A DNA stretch of 64,000 nucleotides from Hyaloscypha bicolor E (GCF_002865645.1 NW_020194686.1:488385-552384); one strand, 5' to 3'; numbered from the stretch's first letter, positions 25,588 to 37,814 are shown. Program-made: numbers and translations. The notes: generated from the sequence alone by a model not told the origin.

Positions 25588-27781
25588 TCTAGACAGCTAA
25601 GGAAAAATTACTCGCCCACAGGATAGCTAAATAAAAGGAGAAGAAGAAGATATAACGGATATAGAAGTTATTAATGGTGATAATAGAAGTACACAAGCAC
25701 AAGACGAGGATCTCAATGGGAGGATCGCGGAAGAAGATGGTCTCGTTGAGGATGGCGAGGAGTTGGCATAGAGGATGCTTGATTCTGGTCAACATGTTTT
25801 TGGCCTCAAAGGAACAATTATCATAGAGTTGCTTCGGTATGTAGGCTCAGGCTACTTGAGACTGTGTACACTCAACGGTTCCATGTTCCACAGTGGAAGC
25901 TCTAGCAGCCTAGTGACCTCACCGTCAGCGCTGGAATCCCAGCCCCTAGAGGAGCCCTTCAGCTGTTTACAAAAGCAGGTTCGGAGTGCATAAGTAATGG
26001 GCTGCTCGATACTGTTCAATCTGCCTTTTCTGCTCAGGGAAGTGGATAGGATAATAAGCCCCCATACCCCAGGGCGAGTTTCGACCGCGTAATAGGCGGA
26101 GCTTCGGGGGAAGGACGTAGTCTCTGAATAAGTTTTAAAGGGTGTGATTACCCAGTGTCGAGAAATTTTGAGCAAAAGTTTCATTCTGCGATAAAGCAGG
26201 AGACTTTGAGGGATATCAAGGAAGTCACAAGGCTGATGCCAAGAAATTTGCCCTTCGAGGATAAAGGAACGGGAAGCATCGCAGTGAGAAATTAGAGCTA
26301 GAACACCACAACCTATCAAGTCATTATGTGTGATGAGAGACAAGGCTGTAAAGATATATGACCACAGTTCATTCCTCGAGTTCTTGGCCTCTGCACGTAA
26401 GTGAAACGTTGAACTTGTTCCAAGAGATGGATTGGCCGAGGCAGAGGTAGCTTTAGACCAACTTCAACACTATGGCAACGAGACTAGACATGGTAACAAA
26501 TCGATACAAGCTTTATACACTTTCTCGAATCTGCCTTGACCCCGCCAGGGCTGCATAATCAGCCATCAAGAGCTGCTTTGTTTCCAATGCAAAAAAACCC
26601 TTGTCCTGATCGAACCATCAGGGCTGGATTCTATCTCTAACCCGAAAAGACTCGGGGTTCTCTTTGGGGGCACGTGGCGGGAGCACCCACGGGTATCTTT
26701 TCCCGTCAAATGAATACCTATGGTGGGAACTTCCCACAAATAGGAAAAGCTTCTCCCCTGGAGTAAGCGAGGTCCAGGGGAAGATTCAATTCGTCTTTCG
26801 CGCTTTTCGCAACGTTAATATATCCAATCCCACGTTTCTTAGGATATCTGATAGCCAACAAGTACTCAGATACTCATATAAAATTGACGCAAATCCAAGA
26901 TTCGGCCTCAATAGCCACGAAAGAAACTTGCCGGATCTTAAGTCCGTGGGACCTAGTTGAAAGTTGAAAATTGTTAGTCGGTTTCTAGAAGGTTAAGCCC
27001 CTGAAGCAGATGAGTGGAGTGGCTTGACGGCCAAGACACATGAAAGTGGTGAGCCCGTGAGCGTGTTTCCAAAGGCAGAGAAATGAGTAGACCTGGCCTC
27101 TCCAAGTCCACCTCAGTTTTTAAAACAGAGTAGTTTCTGCTCTAATCTAAGCTAAGGCTAAGTAACCCTAAGCAACCCCTAATTCACCGTAAGAATTCTA
27201 AGAAGAATCCGTTTTTGGGCTCGCTTCGAGTCTACTTCGGCTTGGCCACAGTCAGGTATACTCTTCTTATTAACTTTTACTAAGTGCCTTTCAGCCTTCC
27301 TTGAGAAGGGATAGGATTAAGGTAGTAGATAGTAAATAATGCTCTTACTACTGTCAATTGAAATAAGTCTAAGGGTCGTCTTTTAAAGTTTATTTTAGAT
27401 TCTATTTAAGCAGATTATATTCGTCAGACTACTTGGTAGAAAACTCATACCTTTGAGATTAAATACGAGAAACGAACAGCTATTAATCCTCTAGAAATGA
27501 CCTTTGGATTTCTGCCAACTTTTCTATCTTCATTTCAATCTAGGCACTTATCCATAAACCAGCCGATGGCAAGCGATCACGACCTCTTCCCCTGAATCTC
27601 GCAGCCCTCCAGATTGCCACTCATTAACGTCTGCAATATGTCTGGCATTCAAGCTCTACATCCCCCACTTCTTTACGAAGCTATCGGGTGTGAATTTGTT
27701 GTTCCCAGCTGCAGGAACACCATCAAAACTGCCGCGTATCTGGTTTTTGGATTAGAAATATTCAAAGTCATTGAAGAGAAC
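25588..27781. other. Intergenic, possible degraded sequence
   Basis: A 163-codon minus-strand frame (25,852-26,343) and a 98-codon plus-strand frame (26,664-26,960) show no family I recognise. From about 27,120 to 27,480 the sequence is AT-rich with runs resembling RIP-worn repeat DNA. Confidence 0.45.
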
Positions 27782-28802
27782 TTACGCTGCAGTAGCAGCC
27801 AAAGTTTCAAACGGTTTAGCAACTGTCGTATATGATACCAAACCCAAAAAGAAGAGCATACAAGCAGTAATAGTCCCAAGTTTCACATTGGCATCCTTCA
27901 AGCTCCACAAAATCCACATCGGAGCAATCAGCATCACAGTGCCAATCGTGATGATGATAACCGTCATCAAGCGGTCAATCTTTCTATCTGAAACATAGAA
28001 AATTTCCTCCCTATCATAGAGCGGTAGCTGTGGTACTTTTTCCTGCCTCCAAAGCCAATGCATCTTGAAGCTTCTCGACTTATCCACCAGACGCCTTAAT
28101 GGAGTTTTGATCCGTGGAACTAAGCTGAATAAATCGTGCACATGTGTTAAGTATTGCTGTTCTTCTTTGGATATGGCGCAATGGCTATGGTTCCAATGCC
28201 AGTTTGATATGTTTTCTACGTCGTGCTCGCTTGGTGGGGGGAACTTTCTCAGTTCTACCTGCTGGAGCATGAACGCATCTGGCAGTCTTGTGTCAGAAAG
28301 AGCCATTTTATAACCTCAACTACAACACGTAAAGGCAGCAAGAAACACAGGGACACTCACTGTACTCTAGCAAAGCGTTGTGCAACTGATTCATCACCTT
28401 TTCACGGTCCGGTTGTTCAATCCGGAAAGATCCATTTTGGACGTCCTTCGCCTCCCTTCGAGCAAAGTTCCCATCTAGCTTGGATAATTCCTCCTCTAGT
28501 ACCACAACGTTATCTTGTAGCTTCAGTGCAATACGTGCACTCGTAGCACCGAACCGTCGGAAGATAAGTAAGTCCGTCTCGGATGCCAGGAAGGAGGAAT
28601 ATCCTGGATAGCCAATAAATTTCCAAGGTTTTGCATCCACTTCTTTCTGTGTGAGTATTTGACTCTCTATTGGAAGCTGATGTGTTGTAATATGCGTCGT
28701 GCCGTCACCAGTAATCGAGAGTGATTGAGTCTCCAGCATCCCTTCGGCCGGTGTTGATGGCGTTATTTCCATCCCTCCTACTCGAGTTGAAGTAGAACCC
28801 AT
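27782..28802 (-). CDS. DUF6594 membrane protein (copy 1)
   Basis: A protein of the fungal DUF6594 family, function unknown. Exons on the minus strand are 28,802-28,361 and 28,314-27,782, joined by a 46-bp GTGAGT...GAG intron; the product is 324 residues. The acceptor was chosen because it alone keeps frame and gives EYSYKMALSDT. The family signature KPWKFIGYPGYSSFLAS is near residue 80, followed by FRRFGATSARIALKLQD and a charged helical middle. Two membrane spans lie near the C-terminus (about 262-287 and 293-313), with the typical ending AKPFETLAATAA. An upstream in-frame extension to 28,925 exists but starts without an ATG in the conserved part. A second family member lies at 39.2 kb in the other orientation. 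Confidence 0.87.
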
Positions 28803-29383
28803 ATTTATCTCGTACAATATGGTGAAGATGGTGAAGCAGGAGTTTAAAATTTTTATAGCTGTATTGTTGTCTGCTACGCAGAGCTGCACCAGCACAATTA
28901 GCACGTTGGTGGTTTTCACGAACAAGTCGGGCGTTGCTCAGCCTCTCTGCAGCGCCAACGCATCACTGGCATTCCGAGATGACTTATTTGGAGCGACTTT
29001 TGCCGCATCGCTTCTGAAGCACAAATATCCTTGTTTCCTTCCTCACTCCACCATTTCTCTCTTAATTTCTGGTTTTATGTCAAACCAACCTTCAAGCAAC
29101 AGGGCAACAACTCCCAGCAACGCCACATCACCAGTGTCGAGGATTTGAGTCAAATCGGCGGTGACATTTACGCGTATACGAACCAAGTATCATTTTAGAT
29201 ACTCGATCCAGATCACGAATCAGAAATTCATTGAATTACACTGTGTCCAAGTTCGATTCCAATTTTCGCGAGCCGGAAGCACAACTCGGCAATCTCAGAC
29301 ATTGCAAATGTAAGATTTTACCGTACCAAACAGTTACTAGTGTAAGTAAAGAGATCATATAGCTAACAGCATCACAGACATAC
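28803..29383. other. Intergenic upstream of DUF6594 copy 1
   Basis: No supported gene; it should hold the promoter of the minus-strand DUF6594 gene. No clear TATA box was identified. Confidence 0.45.
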
Positions 29384-29548
29384 CGAAGGCTTTGGAGTAT
29401 TCGATCTGGTAGTTGATACCTTGAAGGATGGGCGCTGGGGTTGTCGTCGTGATGCGGCCACCGCGGCCAAAGCCAATAGAAGCGCCTACGAAGTAAAGGT
29501 TCTTGACTAGGCTCGAAGTTCTGTAGCTGGGGGTGAATTTAGCTTCAA
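29384..29548 (-). pseudogene. Isolated exon-like coding stretch, family not recognised
   Basis: The minus strand reads about 55 residues with protein-like composition, including KNLYFVGASIGFGRGGRI and GINYQIEYSKAF. It ends exactly at a consensus donor GTATGT (29,383-29,378), with an acceptor-like CACTAG about 45 bases on. An AG precedes its start. No convincing neighbouring exons were found, so this is either a relic or one exon of a gene too short or diverged to see. I cannot name the family; the coding nature is inference from composition and splice motifs. Confidence 0.35.
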
Positions 29549-29699
29549 CTATTCATCGTTAACGTTAATGGAACTTAATGTTGGAACTGTTCTACATTTT
29601 GTTGATGTCTAAGGTTGTGATGGAAAGTATCGAGTGCCCCGAGATGCAAAGTGATGAGGCTGAGGCAGATCTGTTCTTGGAGCCCCAAATTTGGGAATA

Positions 29700-29900
29700 T
29701 GTAAAACGATACCCCCCACCCCATCCCCCCGACTCCCCGGGTGTCGATTCGGGTGTCGATTAGTGGCCACTAACCCAAAGTAGAGGCGCTCAGACAGGAA
29801 CATCAAAAATCCAGCTTTGTCTTTAATTAATTTAAGTTTAAGTTTTACATATTACTCTTCGATAGGGTTCGAGCGATTTAAACTCCGCTGGTTCTTGGAG
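29700..29900. repeat. Possible solo-LTR-like repeat, related to 55.85-56.0 kb
   Basis: Here AAAACGATACC, a C-rich run and GGGTGTCGATTAG are followed by a T-rich stretch ending TATTACTCT. The same order occurs at 55,846-55,990 (AAAACGACACC, a C-rich run, GGGGTGTCGATTAGGG, then a T-rich stretch with TTACTCT). The similarity is partial, but the shared order suggests two copies of one repeat. Confidence 0.45.
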
Positions 29901-32325
29901 TCGAATGCTAGTTGACCTGCGAATCAAACAGGGATGTTGCCGAAAGAGTTGGAGATCGAGATGTGTTATTTGGCCAGGATGTTGTACAACCCTAGTGAAG
30001 TGTTGGGGGCTGACCCCTCATCTTCGTCTTAATGGCAAGGCGTCCAGTGGCCACCTCCGTAAAGATAGAGTAACCAAGGTAGTGCTGCCCCGCCCATTCG
30101 ATAGGATGCTGCTCCGCCGTGGAACCTGCTTCCTGTGTCCGGACTCCTGCGATTGGGAGGTGCGGGAATCGATATATATTGAGCAAGTACTGGTCCGGAG
30201 AAGTTTTGACATCAAGGTTTAATTTAGCAACAACATCAACAACAAGAAATTGAAGCATCTATCCTCCTGGAAGCTGGTATTGGCAGGAGTTGCAGAATTG
30301 TATCGATTGAGACTCGCTAAACTCGAAGGTTTGAGATAGAGATCCTAAATATAAATTCGGCAGCGGAAATTTCTTATCTATTCATACACGCCCCAAGACT
30401 GGTGCTCGTGATATTAGATTGTGGAGAACTATATATAAATATGCAGCACTTTAGCTGTACACAATTTCTGTATCACTTGGGGAGAAGCTAAGTAAGATAC
30501 TGTAATTTTTCACAAGAACAGACCGCCATGTAGACAGTGAGAGTAGCTGCGGCCTTCTAGTGGCACGTGACTCCACAATAATCAACCACACAAAAGAAAA
30601 ACTTTTGTCCGAAAATTTCGCAACAATCCCTGAAAGCGCATCACCGACTAGGCATGTCCAAGCAGACGTCAAATTAAAAACTCTTTAGCACCCTCTAGTT
30701 GCATGCACGCAGCTCTATCGAGACATGCTGGTTGGACGTTCTCGAGATGATCTGCTGTTAGTGTGGCTTTCGTGACCGCCTCGCGCAGTTTTAAGGTGAT
30801 GCGGTGAGGTGGGATGATGATTCAGCCGCCGGTTTCATCTGCTGGCAGAGCCCTAAGATGAAACTTTCAGGCCAGTGAGAAGTGAGTAAAGTGGGGCACG
30901 AAACGGCTGTGCCCTTCTTTTGCGGGTTGCCAGTGAAGTGTGAAGGGAGTGAGTGAGTCTCGGCATCCTCGGCTTCAGGAGATGCGGGGAGGGAGCGAGG
31001 GTTTTTGAGTTTGATGTTATCGGACCGCGGTGATCTGCCTCCCTCGGCGTCGACAAGCACAGCAAACACGCGATCGGAGCAAGCTAAACATTCTTCCTGT
31101 GATGGCTTATCTCACCACTTTCACCAGGGCCGTCCAGAGCATCCACTGATGTTGCTGCCCACACATCCATGATCGGGACTCGCTGGGCGAAGGCTTTTCA
31201 AGTGCCGGCGGAAAACTGCAGGGTGGTTTGTGCTTCCCACTGTCGAGGCCGCCCCGCGGCGACAGGGGCCAGGTCCAACCTCCGCACGCCCTCGATTGGT
31301 GTTGATACGGAGAATTGGCCGTCTGCACGCAAGAGTGGGAAGGGGGCAGGTGCTTGCCTATCTGTTTAAAATCGAGGCAATGATCGACGATGCAACCTTA
31401 TTGCGGACAGGGTGGACGCAGAGACTGCGTCACGGGGCATTGTTCGCCGAATGGAATTGGAGGGGATGCTTGATTTTCCATTCCGCTTCTGACTCGAGGA
31501 TTGGGGCTTGGATCGAGGACGATTAGATGAGTGCACAATCGTGAGTGGACAACAACAGTTTCTGCCCGTCAAACGCACATGAGATGTGTCAACGAATGTG
31601 AGGCGGTCTATCTAATTCTCGGCGAGGAAGGAGATGGTGAGCTCCACTCTTGACCTGGATATGGAAATGGAGATCCTCGGGCTTGGATGGTCGGGTGAGG
31701 CGAGTAGGCCATACATAGTACAGTGTCGAAATGAACATGATATGTGCGCTTAGATAACCTGTGTGCTGGCTTGTCTCTTGGTAGCCTACCGGTAGAAGAA
31801 CAGGAGGAGGTAGGTGTACAGGTGCGAGGCGGAGAAAGGCTCGCATGATTGTTGATGCTGTGCGTTGTGTGCGTGCATGCCGTCTTGATGGTGCATCGAG
31901 GCAATCTCAGATGCAAAGCGCCAGTCGAAGCCACCCGCTTATTAGCACTTCGCAGTCTCTCACACACAAACACGGACTGTGCAAAGTAAAAAAAAAACAA
32001 TGGGCTGACGGGCGGAAAAAAGTAAAAGCTCAAAGCTGGCTTGGGCTGGGCAGAAGTAGGCCTAGCCAATTGCTACTGTCTGTTCCTTGGGCGTTGAAAA
32101 TCCTGCACCTGGTGCACCAGCCAGTCCCGGAGCCAGTCAACTGTTGTTATTCCCATCTGTCATCCGCGGCTGGCGGTGGAAGGAAGTGGAGCAGCTCAAA
32201 CGCCGCCGCTCCCCTCCCTTGCCCTCCCCTCGCCGCCTCGCCCCCATTTTATTTTGCTGTGTGGTTTGTGGTTTGTGGTATTCCCCTTACCCTGCTTCCA
32301 CTGCCAGGGTCACGCCCTCCGCGCA
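29901..32325. other. Intergenic and presumed acrB upstream region
   Basis: About 2.4 kb with only incidental short frames. From about 31.9 kb the plus strand becomes pyrimidine- and CA-rich, as in long fungal 5' leaders. A 10-A run occurs at about 31,988. Confidence 0.5.
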
Positions 32326-32361
32326 GACTACCGTAACGACTACCGTAGCGACTACCGTAGT
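32326..32361 (+). repeat. Three 12-bp tandem units in the acrB leader
   Basis: GACTACCGTAAC, GACTACCGTAGC and GACTACCGTAGT follow each other directly, about 270 bases before the acrB start codon. They may lie in the 5' UTR or core promoter. Function is unknown. Confidence 0.85.
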
Positions 32362-32631
32362 CTACCGAAGGTCCCATCCACCAAAACAAGCAACAAGCAA
32401 CAACCATCGACTTCCAACCTTCACTTCCGCAATCCACACCTCGCCACAACGTCGCCCACGAAACGACACGAATGACGCCGCGACGACCCCAAACACCACG
32501 ATATTAGGGTCGACCCATCCACGCTGCAATTGCTGTACGAGAGACCGTTCGCCCTGGTTGTTCCGGGCTGAGGTGGTGCGCAATAGCTCTCGCTCGCTGA
32601 CTCGGAAGTCGCTCTGGGTCAGCGCAGTCGC

Positions 32632-35415
32632 ATGCCGCCTCGTGGGCCCTCCAGTTCCAAGCGACAGCAGGGTGTCGCGAACCAGCGAGACACTCGGCAT
32701 GAGAATGGCCTTGTAGGACCAGGCAAGAGGGTCACGAAGCAGAAGAGTAATGGTCACATCAATGGTCACGCCAAGGCTGCCGAGAGCAGCTCCTCGACTC
32801 CCCCTCTGCCTGCTACCCCTCCAGCGACGAACGGACATGCGCGATACCCAGCACTGCCAGACCATCAGAATGATCCCAAGATGCCAGGACACACTTTGAG
32901 GCGGTCATCGGTCAGTGGCTACTCGGACTCGTCCCTCTCCGAGGCGTACCACAATGCTCCCGGCAGTCCCGTCTCCAATGGGCACCACCGCGAGATCGAT
33001 GTCAGCAACTCTGTCAAGAAGTCCCACTCTCTTGGCCATCTGGACCAGCTCTCTACCGTTCTGCGGTCTCTGCCGCTCCAAGACACTCTCGCCATCCTCA
33101 TCGTCCTCCTCCAAATCCCGCCCACCTTCCTCTCAATCGTCCACCTCCTCTTCGCTACCTTGACCTTTGTGCCTCCTTCCTCGACATCCCTCTCAGCATT
33201 GAACTTCCCTGACATCCTAAACGGATCCTTGGGTACACCTTCAATAGCCACAATCTTCTTCGTCGATGCGCTGGTTTTGTTAGTATGGCTCTTCTTATGG
33301 AGTCCACTTCAGGATATTGCGTTGGACTTGGCACAGATGGTGATTGCGTTGACTCTGGGAGGCGGGGTTAGTGGGAGGGAGGCTGGTGTGAGGAGTGTCT
33401 TGTGGTGCTTTGGGATCATAGGAGTGTCGCATTTTTCTCGAAATGGTTCCGTCAAACCAACCGGCCTTCGGGCAATCATATCATCGTCGAGTGGATTACT
33501 TGCATCTCCTGATCCTGATGATCCGCTCGAGCCGATGTCTCACAGTTCGAATAAAAAACATGGCCTAGTTCGAAGCATTTTAGCAATACACATTTTAACA
33601 CAAGGGGTGGTACGGTACATAAGGGATTGGTATGTTAGGAGGGAAAAACGAGACAGCACGGCGTCTATGGGAGACCCGGAGGCTGGAAAGGCAGCTGTCG
33701 ATGTTAGCAACGATTCGACCACGAGTACACACACACCAGACACCGATTCTTCGACGTCTTTACCGGTCAGCAACACAGTGACTACGAAAAAGAAGAAGAA
33801 ACAAAGTGCGCAAGTTCGTATACAACAGCCATTATGGGCAGCGTTAGCAAGCACGAAAATTGTCATGGTAAAGGAGTACGAGACCTCACACACAGCAGCC
33901 GAGTCTGCTGGCACAAATGCAACAGACATCAACAATCTTGGGGATGCCCCATTTCACAGCGAAGCGGATCGAATCTGGATAACTTATGTTGGATCAGACG
34001 AGGTCTGCTTCAATACGAGTTTCTTTCCCACCCACACACCGCCGGAAAACGAGGACAAGGGTACGGAAGTTTCGGGCATTGATGAAAAGAAGCCTTTCTT
34101 CGTGAGGGTCAACCAAACAGATTGGCATGCCACAAGAATCAACGCTACAACTGATCCTGAGCAGCCAGCCGGACAGGACATTAGATGGAGCGGGGAAATC
34201 TTTGGTCTTGCTCCTCTGTCCAATTACGAGTGCGATTTCATCAGCACTGTTGACAATTCTGTTCTCTTTTCTAGCAGCGTTCGGACCCTCCGTTCTCCTA
34301 CCACCGATTCAGCAGCCGGCCTGTCACCCAACCCTCAAGGAAGACCAAATTCGCCCATCACAACCCTCAGAACATCCATCGCTTCCGCAAAAGTCAAGCT
34401 CGATGACGAGAAAACCAAGCAGAAAGGCCAACGTAAAGAGCAACGTGCAAAGCTCAGTTCTGCACGCAAGGATATCGAGAAGCTTAGTACCAGCATTGCA
34501 AATGCCGGTGGTAGTGACGATCGGCAAAAGAATAAGATCATCCAGAACAATCATCAGGCGAGACAAGCAGACGAGGCATGCACTGCTCTCGATGCTGAAA
34601 TTGCCGAGTTGAGGAATATCCCATCAGATGATAGCTCACGCCATTCATCCTCCCATGCTGGATTCAAGGCTCAACGCAAGATGCACAAGCAGAAGCAGGA
34701 CGAATTCAACACCGCCAAACTCGCTGCCGACGAGGAGGTCCACGCTCTCAAGGAAGAGATCGCATCTCTTCAACAGAAGCATGAAAGATACGAAAGCCGC
34801 ATCACTCTGCTCAACGAGCGTCGCGACCGGATCACGGATGCAAATGCCAAGGGCCTGGATGAAGTTCAACGCAAAGACCGGGAACGACAAGCGAAGCGTG
34901 AGGAGCGGAACAAGATCAATGCTTTCTACACTAACCGTCTCCATCTCCTCCAAGACAACATCACCCAAGGCACCGCTGCGCTGAGTTCGTTGACTGCCGC
35001 CATTGAAGCAGTCCAACAAGCAATGTATGCCGACAGTCCATCAGCCTCTTCCCAAAACCTCAGCGCTCCCTTCGGCGACACGATTCCTGAGAACAGCGGC
35101 TTACCTCCATACACGTGGAACTCTCCCTCAGCGGGTATCTACGCGACAAGCGGCTACGCACCCATGCTCGGCCTCTCGTCCACCCCTCAAGCCCACCGCA
35201 CAACCCGCGGCCGCAGTTCCAGCATGCTGAGCAACGTTTCCGGCTTCACACAATCGAGCGGCGAAGGCCCCTCGGGTTTTGGTCCGGTGGGCAAAGGCAG
35301 TGTTTGGGAGGATGCGAGGGAGGAGCGCAAGGCAAGCAGTGGGAGTGGGAGCAGTTTTGGGGATCCGAAGAGCCCGATTATTGGGAATGGGAAACTCGTA
35401 CCGAGCCCTTGGTAA
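32632..35415 (+). CDS. acrB: AcrB-like ubiquitination-network membrane protein
   Basis: Intronless, 927 residues. The N-terminus (MPPRGPSSSKRQQG, then RHENGLVGPGKR and TKQKSNGH) and overall plan match the conserved fungal AcrB, known in Aspergillus nidulans from acriflavine resistance and the CreB/CreC deubiquitination network. Visible parts: a low-complexity N-terminus; hydrophobic membrane segments at about residues 150-180, 205-245 and 310-330; a middle region with poly-Lys (about 383); two long coiled coils (about 580-665 and 675-800) rich in Glu, Lys, Gln and Ala; and a Ser/Gly/Pro-rich tail. It probably sits in an endomembrane with the coiled coils in the cytosol. The start at 32,632 is chosen for the conserved N-terminus. 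Identity rests on my recollection of the family. Confidence 0.83.
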   Translation: MPPRGPSSSKRQQGVANQRDTRHENGLVGPGKRVTKQKSNGHINGHAKAAESSSSTPPLPATPPATNGHARYPALPDHQNDPKMPGHTLRRSSVSGYSDSSLSEAYHNAPGSPVSNGHHREIDVSNSVKKSHSLGHLDQLSTVLRSLPLQDTLAILIVLLQIPPTFLSIVHLLFATLTFVPPSSTSLSALNFPDILNGSLGTPSIATIFFVDALVLLVWLFLWSPLQDIALDLAQMVIALTLGGGVSGREAGVRSVLWCFGIIGVSHFSRNGSVKPTGLRAIISSSSGLLASPDPDDPLEPMSHSSNKKHGLVRSILAIHILTQGVVRYIRDWYVRREKRDSTASMGDPEAGKAAVDVSNDSTTSTHTPDTDSSTSLPVSNTVTTKKKKKQSAQVRIQQPLWAALASTKIVMVKEYETSHTAAESAGTNATDINNLGDAPFHSEADRIWITYVGSDEVCFNTSFFPTHTPPENEDKGTEVSGIDEKKPFFVRVNQTDWHATRINATTDPEQPAGQDIRWSGEIFGLAPLSNYECDFISTVDNSVLFSSSVRTLRSPTTDSAAGLSPNPQGRPNSPITTLRTSIASAKVKLDDEKTKQKGQRKEQRAKLSSARKDIEKLSTSIANAGGSDDRQKNKIIQNNHQARQADEACTALDAEIAELRNIPSDDSSRHSSSHAGFKAQRKMHKQKQDEFNTAKLAADEEVHALKEEIASLQQKHERYESRITLLNERRDRITDANAKGLDEVQRKDRERQAKREERNKINAFYTNRLHLLQDNITQGTAALSSLTAAIEAVQQAMYADSPSASSQNLSAPFGDTIPENSGLPPYTWNSPSAGIYATSGYAPMLGLSSTPQAHRTTRGRSSSMLSNVSGFTQSSGEGPSGFGPVGKGSVWEDAREERKASSGSGSSFGDPKSPIIGNGKLVPSPW

Positions 35416-36145
35416 TTTGTTGTGTTTGCTTGCATCGATTAGGCAATGAAATGTTTTTTGACCGATGTTGACTTGTGGAGGGACGTTGATTTGGCATACG
35501 TGCTCCTTGTTGTGACTGACCCTTTTCAGCCCCCATTCGTCTGTGATCGATCATGCAATGCCCATTGCATCAGCCCACGGCGGAACGGCCGCCCTACCCT
35601 CAAACTAACAGCAGGCGTCAATCCAACTCGCTCGCGGCAGTCTATCACATTCTCAAGTCCAAATGAAAAGGACCTCTTCTGCAACCATCATGCATAATTA
35701 TAAACGAACTCCACATTGGGCCTCAATACCGCCCAAAGCACATGCATCCCCCATCCAGGATATATATTAGCTTGCTGTCCCATCGATTGGGCCAGGAAAA
35801 CTTTGTTGCACGTCGGAGGTCCTTCGCCCCCAAGATGTTTACGTATTGTAATAGGGGGAGAGGATGAGGGCTGGGGGAAGTGCTGAGGGAAGTGCTGAAG
35901 GAAGTCCGAGGATACGAGACCCCTGTGTTCTAAGCGAGGTGTGGTGTCTTTTGGCGCGTTGAACAGTCGCGTCATCCGAGGAACCAATTTACGCGTCTTC
36001 TTCAACAAACTCCACACGTCAAACTTCGAACACCCTGCCACGATTACAACACCACAAGATTCGAGCAATTGAACTCTCGAGCGAGGAATCGAGACAAATC
36101 AGAGAAATAGTTCAATTGAGAGGGGGACAAAGGAGCACAGCAACC
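35416..36145. other. Intergenic between acrB and the primase gene
   Basis: About 730 bp with no supported gene. It contains the acrB 3' region and the primase promoter. A duplicated GGGAAGTGCTGA motif occurs at about 35,875-35,898. Confidence 0.6.
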
Positions 36146-37814
36146 ATGATCCGACAAGACTTCTCCCGCATCGAGAGCAAGCGCAAAAACGTCGCCCACC
36201 GCCAGAAACAGTTCCTCACCCCCCAGTACGCACCGCTCACCTACTCCACGCGCCTGAACTTCTACACCCTCCCGCCCACCGCCGACATCACCCTCGAGCA
36301 GTTCGAGCAATGGGCCATCGACCGGCTGCGCGTCCTCGCCGAACTCGAGGCCTGCTCCTTCCGCAACAAATCCCCCGCGGAGACGGCTGCCCATATGAAG
36401 CCGCTGCTGGACAAGTATCTCCCGCTGAGTGGGAGTAGTTCCGGGAGTGGTAAACTGCAGGAGGAGAGGATGAAGGATCATTATTCGCACTTTATACTGC
36501 GGCTGGCGTTCGCGAGTACGGAGGATTCGAGGAGGAGGTTTAGTCGGGTCGAGAGTATGCTGTTCCGGTTGCGGTTTCTGGATAACGATGTCAAGGAGCG
36601 GCAAGCTTTTGTAGAGGGCTTAAATCTGGAGTGGGAGGTTGTGGGGGAGGAGGAGAAGGGCAGGTGGAGTGAGGAGTTGAGGGCTGCGGCTGGCGGGTTC
36701 TTGAAGGGTGAGAGGTTTGAGGGCGAGAGTTGGTTTAAGGTTGATTGGGAACGCGTGCCGGAGTTGGTGGAGGGGAGGAGGGTGTTCTTGAGGGCTGGGA
36801 AGGCGTATGTTCCGGGGAGGGAGCAGATGAGTATGGTTGTTGCAGAGTTTACTGGACGGTTAGATAAAGCGCTTGAGGTTTGTCTTCCTGCCATCTTCAT
36901 CTGGAGGAGAGTGTATACTGACTAGTTCAAGATGACTTCTAGAGCCCTCCCCCGCCTCGACGAAGACGACCGCCTCACCCCAATTCTCGCCCATCTTTCA
37001 AACAACTTCACAACTCCCGACGCCTCTTACTCATCCTCAACAACCGCCCTCCCAGGGGCCGACATCTCCGCCCGCAACATCGACACCCTCTCCTCCTCCT
37101 TCCCACTCTGCATGCAAAATCTCCACCGCTCTCTCCGCCGCGACGCACATCTCAAACACTACGGCCGTCTCCAGTACACGCTCTTCCTCAAAGGCATCGG
37201 GCTCAACCTCGAAGAATGCCTCGTGTTCTGGCGCACGGCATTCTCGAAAATCACAGATGATACGTTTAACAAGGAATACCGTTACAATGTGCGTCACGCA
37301 TACGGAGATGTGGGTGGCGATTCAAATAGGAGAGGAAATGGGTATTCTCCGTTTTCATGTCAGAAGATCTTGACGGAACATCCACCTGGACCGGGAGAGA
37401 GCCATGGGTGTCCGTATCGGCACTTCTCGACAGAGAATTTGACGGCGTTGTTGCAGGCTGTGGGTGTTAAGGATAGCGAGGTGCTGAGGGGGGTTAAGGA
37501 GGATAAGGAGAAGATGAAGTTTCATTTGGCTTGTAATCGGTATGGCTGACCCCTTCCTTCCCCTGCGAGCCTGCGAGCTCCCTCTTTTGATGACTCGATG
37601 GATGGGGGCTGATCTAAATAGGGTCTTCGAATACGCACACAAGCAGGAGATTAAGAAGGTCAAAGAGGACGGCACGTGGGGCGCTGCGCAGCTCGAGACG
37701 ATCGTGCACCCAAACGAGTATTTCAAGCGCAGTTACTTGCTCAAGAATCTCGGGAAGACGCCTGCAGGGACGGAAGCCGAGGGAGAAAAGGGAGATGTTA
37801 AGATGGAGGGCTAG
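36146..37814 (+). CDS. pri2: DNA primase large subunit (PriL/Pri2)
   Basis: Regulatory subunit of the polymerase alpha-primase complex, which makes RNA primers for lagging-strand synthesis in the nucleus. Exons 36,146-36,877, 36,926-37,539 and 37,622-37,814 (introns of 48 and 82 bp, GT-AG) give 512 residues, a normal length. The joins give ALEFKMTSRALPRLDEDDR and ACNRVFEYAH, both family-typical. The four 4Fe-4S ligands are Cys306 (FPLCMQN), Cys389 (FSCQKI), Cys406 (GCPYRHF) and Cys447 (LACNR). Their spacing is close to that known for yeast Pri2 (C336, C417, C434, C474). The segment KHYGRLQYTLFLKGIGL is the conserved core of the C-terminal domain. Single-copy housekeeping gene with no sign of decay, despite lying among accessory genes. 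Confidence 0.97.

Noticed and set aside
25852..26343. 163-codon minus-strand frame
   Set aside because: No recognisable domain, no splice context and no paralogue in the window; not strong enough to call a gene.
29855..29885. tRNA B-box-like GGGTTCGAGCG
   Set aside because: No matching A-box or cloverleaf arms around it.
32087..32716. 209-codon frame over the acrB start
   Set aside because: Low-complexity, Pro/Thr/Arg-rich reading of the leader, overlapping acrB in another frame; no family features.
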